A stretch of 7,028 nt of DNA, taken from Desulfobacula sp. (GTDB lineage Bacteria; Desulfobacterota; Desulfobacteria; Desulfobacterales; Desulfobacteraceae). The notes below the pieces were generated by a model. The model was not told the DNA's origin. It searched no databases and saw only the letters and a program-made list of their open reading frames with translations. Position numbers and translations under genes: made by a program. Location: NCBI GenBank assembly GCA_027858355.1, contig JAQICW010000065.1:1-7028 (forward strand), given 5' to 3'. Shown here piece by piece: positions 1-6,460 of the stretch. The stretch's first letter is position 1, and each line of letters starts with the position of its first letter.

Positions 1-822
1 ATTTTTGTTGAAAAAAGTTCACTTCCAATTATGAAGTTTATTGCAAAGTTTCCTAAGGCGGAGCAACCAATACTGGATAATGTTAAGCATATCCGAAAGC
101 TCCTCCAATCTGTTGAAAACTCAGATCGAAAATTGGTGGCTGATGAAAAAACGATTATTGGCATTATCAAGGCGGATAAACCAACTTTTTCTATCACTGC
201 TGATTTTAAAGGGCAGCATGGTTTTTTAAAGCTAAATGAAAATAAAGTATGCAGTTTTTCAGATGGCAGTTTCAAGTCAACCACCCGCAAAGCCAATCTT
301 GTACAGGTCGAAGAAGCATTGCTTGAATCCAAAATGGATCCCGTAGCAGCTTCCACTTTATTTAAAATTGTTACCCGTATTGTTCATAGCGCAACAAAGC
401 AACGGCATGGTTGTGCCATTGTAATAGACCTGAATGAAAAACCCATCTTCATCTCAGGTCATTCTCTTGAGCAGCCACTTGACCTTGAAATTCATGAGTA
501 TCTGGAATTGACAAAATCTCTGTCAAAGGTGGATGGCGCCCTGCATCTTGGGGCTGACTTGAAACTTCATGGTTTTGCCTGCCTCCTGGACGGTCATTCT
601 ATTCCAGGTGAAGACAGGTCGCGTGGCGCCCGTTTTAATTCAGCTCTCAGATTCACTGCTGAGCAAGACAATATCATTGTCATTGTGGTTTCATCTGACG
701 ACCCTGTTTCCATCATGATTGATGGCGTAGCGCTGAACACCAAGTGCCCGTGGAAGTCTTCACTCTTTTGCAACGAATCTGTGCTACTTGAAAAATGGGT
801 GACATTCTCAAAGACATCCTAA
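1..822 (+). CDS. DisA_N/DAC-domain protein (putative diadenylate cyclase), 5'-partial
   Basis: Probable nucleotide-cyclase-type signalling protein with a C-terminal DisA_N (DAC) domain, the fold that makes c-di-AMP from two ATP. Counting from the ATG at 31, the protein has an HG motif at residues 126-127, the DGA motif at 168-170 followed by a glycine-containing strand-turn, GARFN at 199-203 where DisA has GTRHR, and a VVSSDDP strand at 219-225 matching the VSEE region of DAC enzymes. Residues 1-115 form an uncharacterised N-terminal region, possibly a sensor. The ATG at 31 is probably not the start: the frame is open from base 1 and no Shine-Dalgarno sequence precedes it, so I call the gene truncated by the window edge. 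No signal peptide or membrane segment is visible. The DAC fold is fairly secure; catalytic activity is not, because the second His and Arg of the RHR motif are Phe and Asn here. Confidence 0.72.
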   Translation: MFVEKSSLPIMKFIAKFPKAEQPILDNVKHIRKLLQSVENSDRKLVADEKTIIGIIKADKPTFSITADFKGQHGFLKLNENKVCSFSDGSFKSTTRKANLVQVEEALLESKMDPVAASTLFKIVTRIVHSATKQRHGCAIVIDLNEKPIFISGHSLEQPLDLEIHEYLELTKSLSKVDGALHLGADLKLHGFACLLDGHSIPGEDRSRGARFNSALRFTAEQDNIIVIVVSSDDPVSIMIDGVALNTKCPWKSSLFCNESVLLEKWVTFSKTS

Positions 823-1044
823 ATAGACTATAAAATTTGATTTTCAGAAATTCCCCAAAGAAGACGTTGGATTAAAGAGAATCATTGAATGGTATTCTGT
901 AAAAAGGTGAAATGAAATCTGATCCTTGCCTTATATTGCAGAAACGTAGTTAAACTTTTATTGGGAGCTAAAATTACTAAAAAATAGGCTTATAAAAAAC
1001 AAAATATTTTTTTGAAATCCATATTCTTAACGGAGGTGGACAAC
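823..1044. other. Intergenic region upstream of the cfa homologue
   Basis: This AT-rich spacer of 222 bases holds no convincing gene. No strong GC-rich hairpin with a T-tract follows the upstream gene. A weak sigma70-like pair, TTGAAT (885-890) and TGAAAT (908-913) with a 17-base spacer, is present, but the -10 lacks the conserved second A. A TATAAA at 991-996 has no good -35 at normal distance. The cfa promoter probably lies here but I cannot place it with confidence. Confidence 0.4.
1032..1036 (+). promoter_or_regulatory. Shine-Dalgarno GGAGG deciding the cfa start
   Basis: GGAGG lies 8 bases before the ATG at 1045, a near-ideal spacing. It selects this ATG over the in-frame TTG at 1012, which has no ribosome binding site and would add 11 residues. 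Confidence 0.85.
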
Positions 1045-2166
1045 ATGAATAATAAAGAGGTAAAAAAAGCATTCTCTTCTTTAATGCAGTTTGCAGGAAT
1101 CACGGTTAACGGCAGAAAACCTTATGATATCCAAGTCTATAATGATCAATTCTATTCCAGGGTTTTGGAACAAGCCACATTAGGGCTTGGTGAGTCCTAC
1201 ATGGACAAGTGGTGGGACTGTATTGCTCTTGATCAGTTCATAGAAAAAGTGATGCGCGCCAATATTTTAAGCAAAGTGAAACAGGACTGGGCAACCACAT
1301 GGAATATCATTAAAGCAAGGGTGTTGAATTTGCAGACTGCCGGCCGCGCTTTTATTGTCGGCAAAAAACATTATGATATAGGAAATGATCTTTACCTGAG
1401 GATGCTGGACAGGCGTATGCAGTATACTTGCGGCTACTGGGATAATGCAGACAGTCTTGATACGGCCCAGGAGGCAAAACTTCAGATGATCTGCCGGAAA
1501 ATAGGCTTAAAGCCTGGGATGACAGTGGCTGAACTGGGATGCGGGTTTGGCGGCTTTGCTCAATATGCTGCCAAAAAGTATGGTGTCCGGGTGGTGGGCT
1601 TTACAGTATCAAAAGAACAGGCTCAGTATGCAAAAGAACTGTGCAAGGGATTGCCTGTTGACATCAGGCTTGAAGATTATAGGAAAGCATACGGGCAGTA
1701 TGATCGGGTCATATCCATCGGACTTATGGAGCATGTGGGATATAAAAATTATCCAACCTATATGAAACAGACCTCCCGCCTGTTAAAAAAGGATGGTATT
1801 GCATTTATCCATACCATTGGAAGCAATGTCAGCCGCAGGATATGTAATCCATGGACTGCCAAATATATATTCCCCAATTCAATGCTGCCCTCAATTGCCC
1901 AGCTCGGGAAATCCATGGAAGGATATTTTGTTGTGGAGGACTGGCACAATTTTGGTGAGGACTACGATAAAACCCTGATGGCCTGGTGGGAGAATTTCGA
2001 GAATGCCTGGCCAGAACTGAAAAGCAACTATGGTGACAGGTTTTACAGGATGTGGAAATACTATCTTTTAGGCTGCGCAGGTGGCTTTCGTTCCAGAGCC
2101 CTGCAGCTCTGGCAGATTGTCATGACCAAACCCGGCAGAACCCGGCCGGATTGCCGATTTTCGTGA
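1045..2166 (+). CDS. cfa: Cyclopropane-fatty-acyl-phospholipid synthase family SAM methyltransferase
   Basis: This enzyme of 373 residues transfers a one-carbon unit from S-adenosylmethionine to the double bond of unsaturated acyl chains in membrane phospholipids, normally giving a cyclopropane ring. It acts as a soluble protein at the inner membrane face. It resembles E. coli Cfa (382 residues) over nearly its whole length: an N-terminal lipid-binding region (about 1-100), the VGKKHYDIGND entry motif, and a Rossmann methyltransferase core with SAM motif I ELGCGFGGFA at 163-172. The residues matching the bicarbonate/active site of E. coli Cfa are all present: Cys129 (QYTCGYW), Glu229 (LMEHVG), His256 (HTIGS), Tyr307 (EDYDKTLM) and Cys344 (CAGGFR). 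The start is set by the GGAGG at 1032. A flavoprotein gene begins 10 bases after its stop, implying co-transcription. The family is secure; whether the product is a cyclopropane or a methylene/methyl-branched chain cannot be read from the sequence. Confidence 0.93.
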   Translation: MNNKEVKKAFSSLMQFAGITVNGRKPYDIQVYNDQFYSRVLEQATLGLGESYMDKWWDCIALDQFIEKVMRANILSKVKQDWATTWNIIKARVLNLQTAGRAFIVGKKHYDIGNDLYLRMLDRRMQYTCGYWDNADSLDTAQEAKLQMICRKIGLKPGMTVAELGCGFGGFAQYAAKKYGVRVVGFTVSKEQAQYAKELCKGLPVDIRLEDYRKAYGQYDRVISIGLMEHVGYKNYPTYMKQTSRLLKKDGIAFIHTIGSNVSRRICNPWTAKYIFPNSMLPSIAQLGKSMEGYFVVEDWHNFGEDYDKTLMAWWENFENAWPELKSNYGDRFYRMWKYYLLGCAGGFRSRALQLWQIVMTKPGRTRPDCRFS

Positions 2167-2176
2167 TCTGCTTAAA

Positions 2177-3067
2177 ATGATGGAGTCTAACATAATTATT
2201 GTGGGTGGCGGTCCATCAGGATCAGCCTGTGCATGGCAACTCAGAAAATTGGGCCTGGAAGTGCTAATACTTGAGAAAAAGACATTTCCAAGGCCAAAAG
2301 TCTGTGCAGGATGGATAACGCCAAAAGTACTGGATATCCTCGGCATAACTCCAGAAGAATATCCATATTCCCTCATGGGGTTTAACCGGATTCATTTTTA
2401 TCTGTTTGGAATCAACATTCCCGTCAGAACACGCCAGTATGCCATCAGAAGATATGAATTTGATGAATGGATGATTTCCCGTTCCCATGTTCCTGTTTTT
2501 ACCCACACAGTGAAAAATATTGTCAAAACCAATGGTGACTATATCATTGACAATAAATACAGGTGTAAATACCTGGTTGGAGCAGGTGGAACTCACTGCC
2601 CTGTTTTTAAAAATTTTTTTTCCACATCCAATCAAAGGAATGAAAAAGCTTTGATTGTAGCCATTGAAAAAGAGTATCGCTGTGATTATCTGGACACTGA
2701 ATGTCATATATGGTTTTTTGATCATGGTCTGCCCGGATATTCCTGGTATCTACCCAAAGGAAACGGCTGGCTGAATATCGGGGTTGGCGGCAAGCTCCTG
2801 AAATTAAAAGCCAGTGGGAAAACCATCCTGGACCACTGGCATGAATTTACAAAAAAACTTAAACAGCTTTCCCTGATAAACAATATCCCAGAAAATCCCA
2901 GGGGACATAAGTATTATCTTTACCAGAAAAAACAGAATAAAAGACTGGATAATGCGTTTATTATCGGGGATGCAGCTGGGATGGCAAACTTTGAGATGGG
3001 AGAAGGTATCCATGCTGCCATTGCCAGCGGATTGATGGCGGCAGAGGCTATTGCAGGAAAAAAATAA
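2177..3067 (+). CDS. Geranylgeranyl-reductase-family FAD-dependent oxidoreductase
   Basis: Flavoprotein of 296 residues related to geranylgeranyl reductases, which use FAD to reduce isolated C=C bonds in isoprenoid or lipid chains. It shows the N-terminal dinucleotide-binding motif GGGPSG (10-15), an acidic residue at the end of the second strand (Glu33), the family signature PRPKVCAGW (38-46), a PGYSWYLPKGNGWLNIGVG-type stretch at 186-204 typical of the family, and the FAD pyrophosphate motif GDAAG (264-268) followed by GEGI (275-278) and AIASG (281-285). Two oddities: the usual GADG after the central strand reads GAGG (135-138), and the protein ends soon after the GEGI helix, without the 60-100 further C-terminal residues of many relatives. 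No Shine-Dalgarno precedes the ATG at 2177 (a second ATG follows at 2180), so translation is probably coupled to cfa, whose stop is 10 bases upstream. The substrate is unknown; the neighbour suggests an acyl lipid. Confidence 0.82.
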   Translation: MMESNIIIVGGGPSGSACAWQLRKLGLEVLILEKKTFPRPKVCAGWITPKVLDILGITPEEYPYSLMGFNRIHFYLFGINIPVRTRQYAIRRYEFDEWMISRSHVPVFTHTVKNIVKTNGDYIIDNKYRCKYLVGAGGTHCPVFKNFFSTSNQRNEKALIVAIEKEYRCDYLDTECHIWFFDHGLPGYSWYLPKGNGWLNIGVGGKLLKLKASGKTILDHWHEFTKKLKQLSLINNIPENPRGHKYYLYQKKQNKRLDNAFIIGDAAGMANFEMGEGIHAAIASGLMAAEAIAGKK

Positions 3068-3097
3068 TACAAACCAGATTCTTTATCAAAATTCAGT

Positions 3098-3119
3098 CTG
3101 CCAGGCATTTTTATGGCAG
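3098..3119 (+). repeat. Inverted repeat CTGCCA/TGGCAG, weak terminator candidate
   Basis: CTGCCA at 3098-3103 pairs with TGGCAG at 3114-3119 around a 10-base loop, 30 bases after the flavoprotein stop. The following bases are A-rich rather than T-rich, so it is a poor match to an intrinsic terminator on the + strand; it may only stabilise the transcript end or be chance. Confidence 0.25.
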
Positions 3120-3316
3120 GAAAAAATAATAGAGCCTCGTAAAACCAGGGCGGTTTATTAATTGAAAGAATTAAAAAATAAATCAATCTGATCCTCACCC
3201 AAAAACTATAATCAAAATATCATCAAGACCCCCATGGCTGACTTCTGATTATTTAATGGAAATTTCGGGATGACCCTGTCCACTTTCTTATTTACATGGA
3301 TAATACAGAGGATATT

Positions 3317-3347
3317 ATGGGTTGAAATAAAAAATCATGGGTTGAAA
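3317..3347 (+). repeat. Perfect direct repeat ATGGGTTGAAA x2, possible operator
   Basis: ATGGGTTGAAA occurs at 3317-3327 and again at 3337-3347, starts 20 bases apart (about two helical turns). The second copy ends 4 bases before the candidate -35 of tesB. The spacing places both copies on the same DNA face, as expected for a regulator binding site, but no regulator gene is in the window and the motif is not one I recognise. Confidence 0.4.
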
Positions 3348-3351
3348 ATTG

Positions 3352-3380
3352 TTGATTTTAAGCTGCTTTCGCAGTATTAA
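3352..3380 (+). promoter_or_regulatory. Candidate sigma70-type promoter for tesB
   Basis: TTGATT (3352-3357) and TATTAA (3375-3380) are separated by exactly 17 bases and each matches the consensus at four of six positions. Transcription would begin near 3387, giving a short leader of about 26 bases before the ATG at 3413. The direct repeat sits immediately upstream. Prediction is by eye only. Confidence 0.42.
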
Positions 3381-3412
3381 AAACCCTCAGCTTATAGAAA
3401 AAGGAAACAATA

Positions 3413-4291
3413 ATGAATGTCTGCTATGATGGAAATGTTCTAAAAGAATTACTTCGGCTGTTAGCCCTGGAAAAAATAGAAGAAAATATTTACAGGGGAC
3501 AAAGCCAGGATCTAGGGTTTGGCAATGTCTTTGGCGGCCAGGTTCTGGGCCAGGCTTTGTCTGCCGCTTCAAGGACAGTTGCCTCGGAATTCCATGCCCA
3601 CAGCCTACACGGGTATTTCATGCGACCCGGAGATGCCAAAAAACCAATTGTTTATACAGTAGACTGCATAAGGGACGGTAAAAGTTTTGTCACCCGCCGG
3701 GTGGTGGCCGTTCAGAATGGCCTTGCCATTTTCTCCATGGCCACCTCTTTTCACAGGGATGAACAGGGATATGAACACCAGAACACCATGCCTGACATTA
3801 AAGGGCCTGACGGCATAGAAAATGAGGTTGAGATGGCAAGACGTCTTTCAAATCAGATTCCACCTGCAATTCTTGAAAAACTTCTTTGTAAGAAACCAAT
3901 TGAAATCAGGGTGGTGAATCCGGTTAATCCCTTTAGCCCCAAACCCATGCCGCCTAAAAAATATGTCTGGTTCAGGGCCATTGACAAGATCCCGGATGAT
4001 GAAGCCACCCACCGGTATATGCTGGCCTATGCCTCGGATTTTCATCTGGTCGCGACCTCCCTTTATCCCCACGGCAAAACCTTCTGGTCCTCTGACATGC
4101 AGGTGGCAAGCCTGGACCATTCCATATGGTTCCATAGAAAGTTTAGAATGGATGACTGGCTCCTCCATGTCATGGAAAGCCCCTGTGCTGGAAAAGCAAG
4201 AGGATTGAACATCGGTTCCATCTATACCCGGGACGGGGCTCTGGTAGCCATTGTGGCCCAGGAAGGATTGTTAAGGCCCTTGAAAAAATAA
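3413..4291 (+). CDS. tesB: Acyl-CoA thioesterase II (TesB family)
   Basis: Cytoplasmic double-hotdog thioesterase of 292 residues (E. coli TesB has 286) that hydrolyses medium- to long-chain acyl-CoA to free fatty acid and CoA. The first hotdog carries LEKIEENIYRGQS (19-31), FGGQVLGQAL (40-49), HSLHGYFMRPGD (63-74) and RDGKSFVTRRV (87-97); the second carries YASDF, DHSIWFHR and the C-terminal VAQEG. By alignment to E. coli TesB the Asp204 and Gln278 of the catalytic triad are Asp209 and Gln283, while Thr228 is replaced by Ser233 (VASLDHS), a conservative hydroxyl swap. The AAGGA at 3401-3405 stands 7 bases before the ATG and supports this start. Its own promoter seems to lie just upstream. 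The FadH-like gene follows on the same strand after 81 bases, so the two may be co-transcribed and act on the same acyl-CoA pool. The family call is secure; the preferred chain length is unknown. Confidence 0.93.
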   Translation: MNVCYDGNVLKELLRLLALEKIEENIYRGQSQDLGFGNVFGGQVLGQALSAASRTVASEFHAHSLHGYFMRPGDAKKPIVYTVDCIRDGKSFVTRRVVAVQNGLAIFSMATSFHRDEQGYEHQNTMPDIKGPDGIENEVEMARRLSNQIPPAILEKLLCKKPIEIRVVNPVNPFSPKPMPPKKYVWFRAIDKIPDDEATHRYMLAYASDFHLVATSLYPHGKTFWSSDMQVASLDHSIWFHRKFRMDDWLLHVMESPCAGKARGLNIGSIYTRDGALVAIVAQEGLLRPLKK

Positions 4292-4360
4292 ATCCATACC
4301 AAATATATGGAAATTCCAATGGCATTCAAAGGATTAAAAAAAACAAATAAAATACAAATA

Positions 4361-4365
4361 AAGGA
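4361..4365 (+). promoter_or_regulatory. Shine-Dalgarno AAGGA deciding the FadH-like gene start
   Basis: AAGGA stands 7 bases before the ATG at 4373. It favours that start over the in-frame ATG at 4307, which lacks a ribosome binding site and would add a lysine-rich tail of 22 residues not found in the family. Confidence 0.8.
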
Positions 4366-4372
4366 AAAAACC

Positions 4373-6373
4373 ATGAGGGATCCCATTTTTGAACCCATAA
4401 TCATAAATAAGCTTAAAATTAAAAACAGGATATATCTTCCTGCAATGCACCTGGGCATGGCACAGGATTTTAAAGTCACGGACCAGATCATTAATTTCTA
4501 TGCACAAAGAGCCAAAGGCAGACCTGGAATGATTTGTGCAGGATATGCAACGGTGGATGAACTCTCAGGCAATACCCAGAATATCGGGGCCCATGATGAC
4601 AAATTCATACCCGGACTTCAAAAGCTTTCAAAAGCCATTAAAGACAATGGGTCTCTTAGCGCAATGCAGATCAACCATGCAGGTCGATATAATTTTTCCT
4701 TTTTCCTTAATGGGAAACAACCTGTGGCACCTTCTGCCATAGCGTCAAGAATGACAAAAGAAACCCCCAAAGAAATGACGGCAGATGAAATAAAAACAAC
4801 CATCAACTCTTTTGCACAGGCTGCATTAAGGGTACAAAAGTCAGGCTTTGATGCAGTGGAAGTATTAAGCGGAACAGGATATCTTATCAGTGAATTCCTT
4901 TCTCCTTTGACCAACCAGCGCAGGGACAATTATGGAGGAAGCCTTGAAAACAGAATGAGATTCGGACTTGAGGTTGTAAAGGCTGTCAGAAATGCCATAG
5001 GGAAAGATTTCCCTTTGATTGTCAGGATGAACGGCAATGACTTTATGCCAGGAGGAAACTCAAAGACTGAACTGCAGGAATATGCCAAAGCCCTGTCAGA
5101 TGGTCTGGTTGATGCTCTTTGCATCAATGTGGGATGGCACGAGGCAAGGGTGCCTCAAATCGTGAGCTGCGTACCCAGAGGCGCTTTTTCATACCTTGCC
5201 AGGGGGATCAAAGAAAAAGTAAATGTGCCTATTATTGCAAGCCACAGAATTAATGATCCTAAAACAGCAAGACAAATGCTGGATAACGGTATGTGTGACA
5301 TGGTGGCCATGGGCCGCAGCCTTATTGCCGATCCAATGTTCCCTGAAAAAACAAGGCTTGGAAAGGAAAAGGAAATCATACATTGCATTGCCTGTGCGCA
5401 AGGATGCTTTGATAACCTTTTCAAATTAAAACATGTTGAATGTCTTTGCAATCCTCTGGCAGGTTTTGAAGGCACAAAGCCTGTTAAAAAGACCGCCTCT
5501 CCTAAAAAAGTTCTTGTGGCAGGAGCCGGGCCCGCAGGGATGACAGCCGCCCTCACAGCACACTCAAGGGGCCATGATGTTATAATTTATGAAAGAAGCT
5601 CAAGGCCTGGAGGACAACTTTACCTTGCAGCCGCTCCTCCGGGAAGAGATGAATTTGCCCAGCTTGCCAAAGACCTTGAAATTCAGATTGCCGTAAAAAA
5701 AATACCAATTATTTTAAAAACCGAAGTAAGCCAGGAAATCATTAAAAAAGAAAAACCAGACACCATCATACTTGCAACAGGTGCAAAACCCCTGATTCCG
5801 CCTATTGCCGGAATAGACCTTCCCCATGTTGTGGAATCATGGGATGTCTTGCAGGACAAAGTATTTACAGGCAAAAAAGTTGCCATCATCGGCGGCGGAG
5901 CAGTTGGTGTGGAAACGGCCCTCTTTCTTGCAGAAAAAGGAACAATATCAGCCGAAACTATAAAATTTCTTCTTGTTAACAGAGCCGAAGACCTTGAGAC
6001 GCTTTTTAAAATGGCAACCCGGGGCACCAAACAGATCACCCTTATTGAAATGTTGGACAAAATGGGTAAAGATATCGGAAAATCAACTAAATGGGGCATG
6101 ATGCAGGACCTTGGCCGGTATAATGTAAAAACCATGACAGGCAGCAAAGTAATAGAAATTACCCCCACCGGTCTGATTATTGAACAGGATGGTAATATTC
6201 ATGAGATTGAGGCTGATACTGTGGTTGTTGCAGCAGGTTCTGTGTCAAACAATCCCCTTGAATCCGTGCTTGAAAAAATGGATGCGGAATACAGGGTTGC
6301 AGGAGATGCCAGACAGGTTGCCACGGCTTTTGATGCTGTACACCAGGGCTATAAGGCTGGATTGGAGATATAA
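4373..6373 (+). CDS. 2,4-dienoyl-CoA reductase (FadH)-like Fe-S flavoprotein, old yellow enzyme family
   Basis: Multidomain reductase of 666 residues, close to the 672 of E. coli FadH, with the same domain order. An N-terminal FMN-binding TIM barrel (about 1-330) is followed by a 4Fe-4S motif with cysteines 338, 341, 345 and 357 (CX2CX3CX11C, as in FadH), then an FAD domain (Rossmann motif VAGAGPAG, 382-389) with an inserted NAD(P) domain (GGGAVG, 507-512) and a terminal FAD motif VAGDA near 642-646. Tyr170 (GTGYLI) and His256 (GWHEAR) match the FadH active-site Tyr166 and His252. Electrons would pass from NAD(P)H through FAD and Fe-S to FMN, reducing a conjugated enoyl or dienoyl substrate. 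The thioesterase gene upstream supports acyl-CoA metabolism, such as oxidation of unsaturated fatty acids. Relatives with this architecture include enoate reductases, BaiCD-type steroid enzymes, naphthoyl-CoA reductase and trimethylamine dehydrogenase, so the exact substrate is uncertain. The start is set by AAGGA at 4361. Confidence 0.88.
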   Translation: MRDPIFEPIIINKLKIKNRIYLPAMHLGMAQDFKVTDQIINFYAQRAKGRPGMICAGYATVDELSGNTQNIGAHDDKFIPGLQKLSKAIKDNGSLSAMQINHAGRYNFSFFLNGKQPVAPSAIASRMTKETPKEMTADEIKTTINSFAQAALRVQKSGFDAVEVLSGTGYLISEFLSPLTNQRRDNYGGSLENRMRFGLEVVKAVRNAIGKDFPLIVRMNGNDFMPGGNSKTELQEYAKALSDGLVDALCINVGWHEARVPQIVSCVPRGAFSYLARGIKEKVNVPIIASHRINDPKTARQMLDNGMCDMVAMGRSLIADPMFPEKTRLGKEKEIIHCIACAQGCFDNLFKLKHVECLCNPLAGFEGTKPVKKTASPKKVLVAGAGPAGMTAALTAHSRGHDVIIYERSSRPGGQLYLAAAPPGRDEFAQLAKDLEIQIAVKKIPIILKTEVSQEIIKKEKPDTIILATGAKPLIPPIAGIDLPHVVESWDVLQDKVFTGKKVAIIGGGAVGVETALFLAEKGTISAETIKFLLVNRAEDLETLFKMATRGTKQITLIEMLDKMGKDIGKSTKWGMMQDLGRYNVKTMTGSKVIEITPTGLIIEQDGNIHEIEADTVVVAAGSVSNNPLESVLEKMDAEYRVAGDARQVATAFDAVHQGYKAGLEI

Positions 6374-6384
6374 TCTCCCTACAA

Positions 6385-6418
6385 CTGGATAGACAGGAGA
6401 ACGGTATTTAAAATCCAG
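6385..6418. repeat. Weak inverted repeat CTGGAT/ATCCAG between the FadH-like gene and pabA/trpG
   Basis: CTGGAT (6385-6390) pairs with ATCCAG (6413-6418) around a 22-base loop in the 87-base spacer. There is no T-tract, so it does not look like an intrinsic terminator. It may be chance. Confidence 0.18.
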
Positions 6419-6460
6419 GAAAGTTCTTTGGCTGTTTTGAATAATAGTGGAGGCAGACAA

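Larger units (their letters stand above)
3068..3412. other. 345-bp intergenic region between the lipid gene pair and tesB
   Basis: I see no gene here. From left to right it holds a 6-bp inverted repeat (3098-3119), two weaker AT-rich or short inverted repeats (AAACC/GGTTT at 3142-3156; TTAATT/AATTAA at 3158-3174), an 11-bp direct repeat (3317-3347), a promoter-like pair (3352-3380) and the tesB ribosome binding site AAGGA at 3401-3405. TAAGCTG (3359-3365) can also pair with CAGCTTA (3388-3394), next to the ribosome binding site. The layout suggests the end of one transcription unit and the start of another. Confidence 0.5.

Noticed and set aside
921..945. CCTTGCC...TTGCA in the cfa upstream region as a sigma54 promoter
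   Set aside because: The invariant GG of the -24 element is absent at the required distance from GC.
1012..1044. In-frame TTG start giving a longer Cfa homologue
   Set aside because: The extra 11 residues overlap the GGAGG ribosome binding site that serves the ATG at 1045, and the shorter form fits the family N-terminus.
2147..2180. Possible frameshift or fusion between cfa and the flavoprotein gene, since the flavoprotein frame stays open back into the end of cfa
   Set aside because: The Cfa protein already covers the family length with its CAGGFR and QLWQIV end motifs, and the flavoprotein starts normally with its Rossmann strand; two adjacent genes explain it.
2264..2725. Minus-strand open frame of 153 codons opposite the flavoprotein gene
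   Set aside because: It lies wholly inside a well-supported gene, has no recognisable motif, and its composition is that of an antisense shadow.
3158..3174. TTAATT/AATTAA inverted repeat as an operator or terminator
   Set aside because: It is made only of A and T in an AT-rich spacer, so chance is likely, and no T-tract follows on the + strand.
4293..4311. TCCATA/TATGGA inverted repeat after tesB as a terminator
   Set aside because: The stem is short and AT-rich and lacks a T-tract; tesB and the FadH-like gene may be co-transcribed across it.
4307..4372. Upstream ATG start for the FadH-like protein
   Set aside because: It has no ribosome binding site, and the ATG at 4373 is preceded by AAGGA at 7 bases and matches the family N-terminus (DPIFEPI).
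5683..6168. Minus-strand open frame of 161 codons opposite the FadH-like gene
   Set aside because: It is fully antisense to conserved FAD/NAD(P) domain sequence and resembles no known family.
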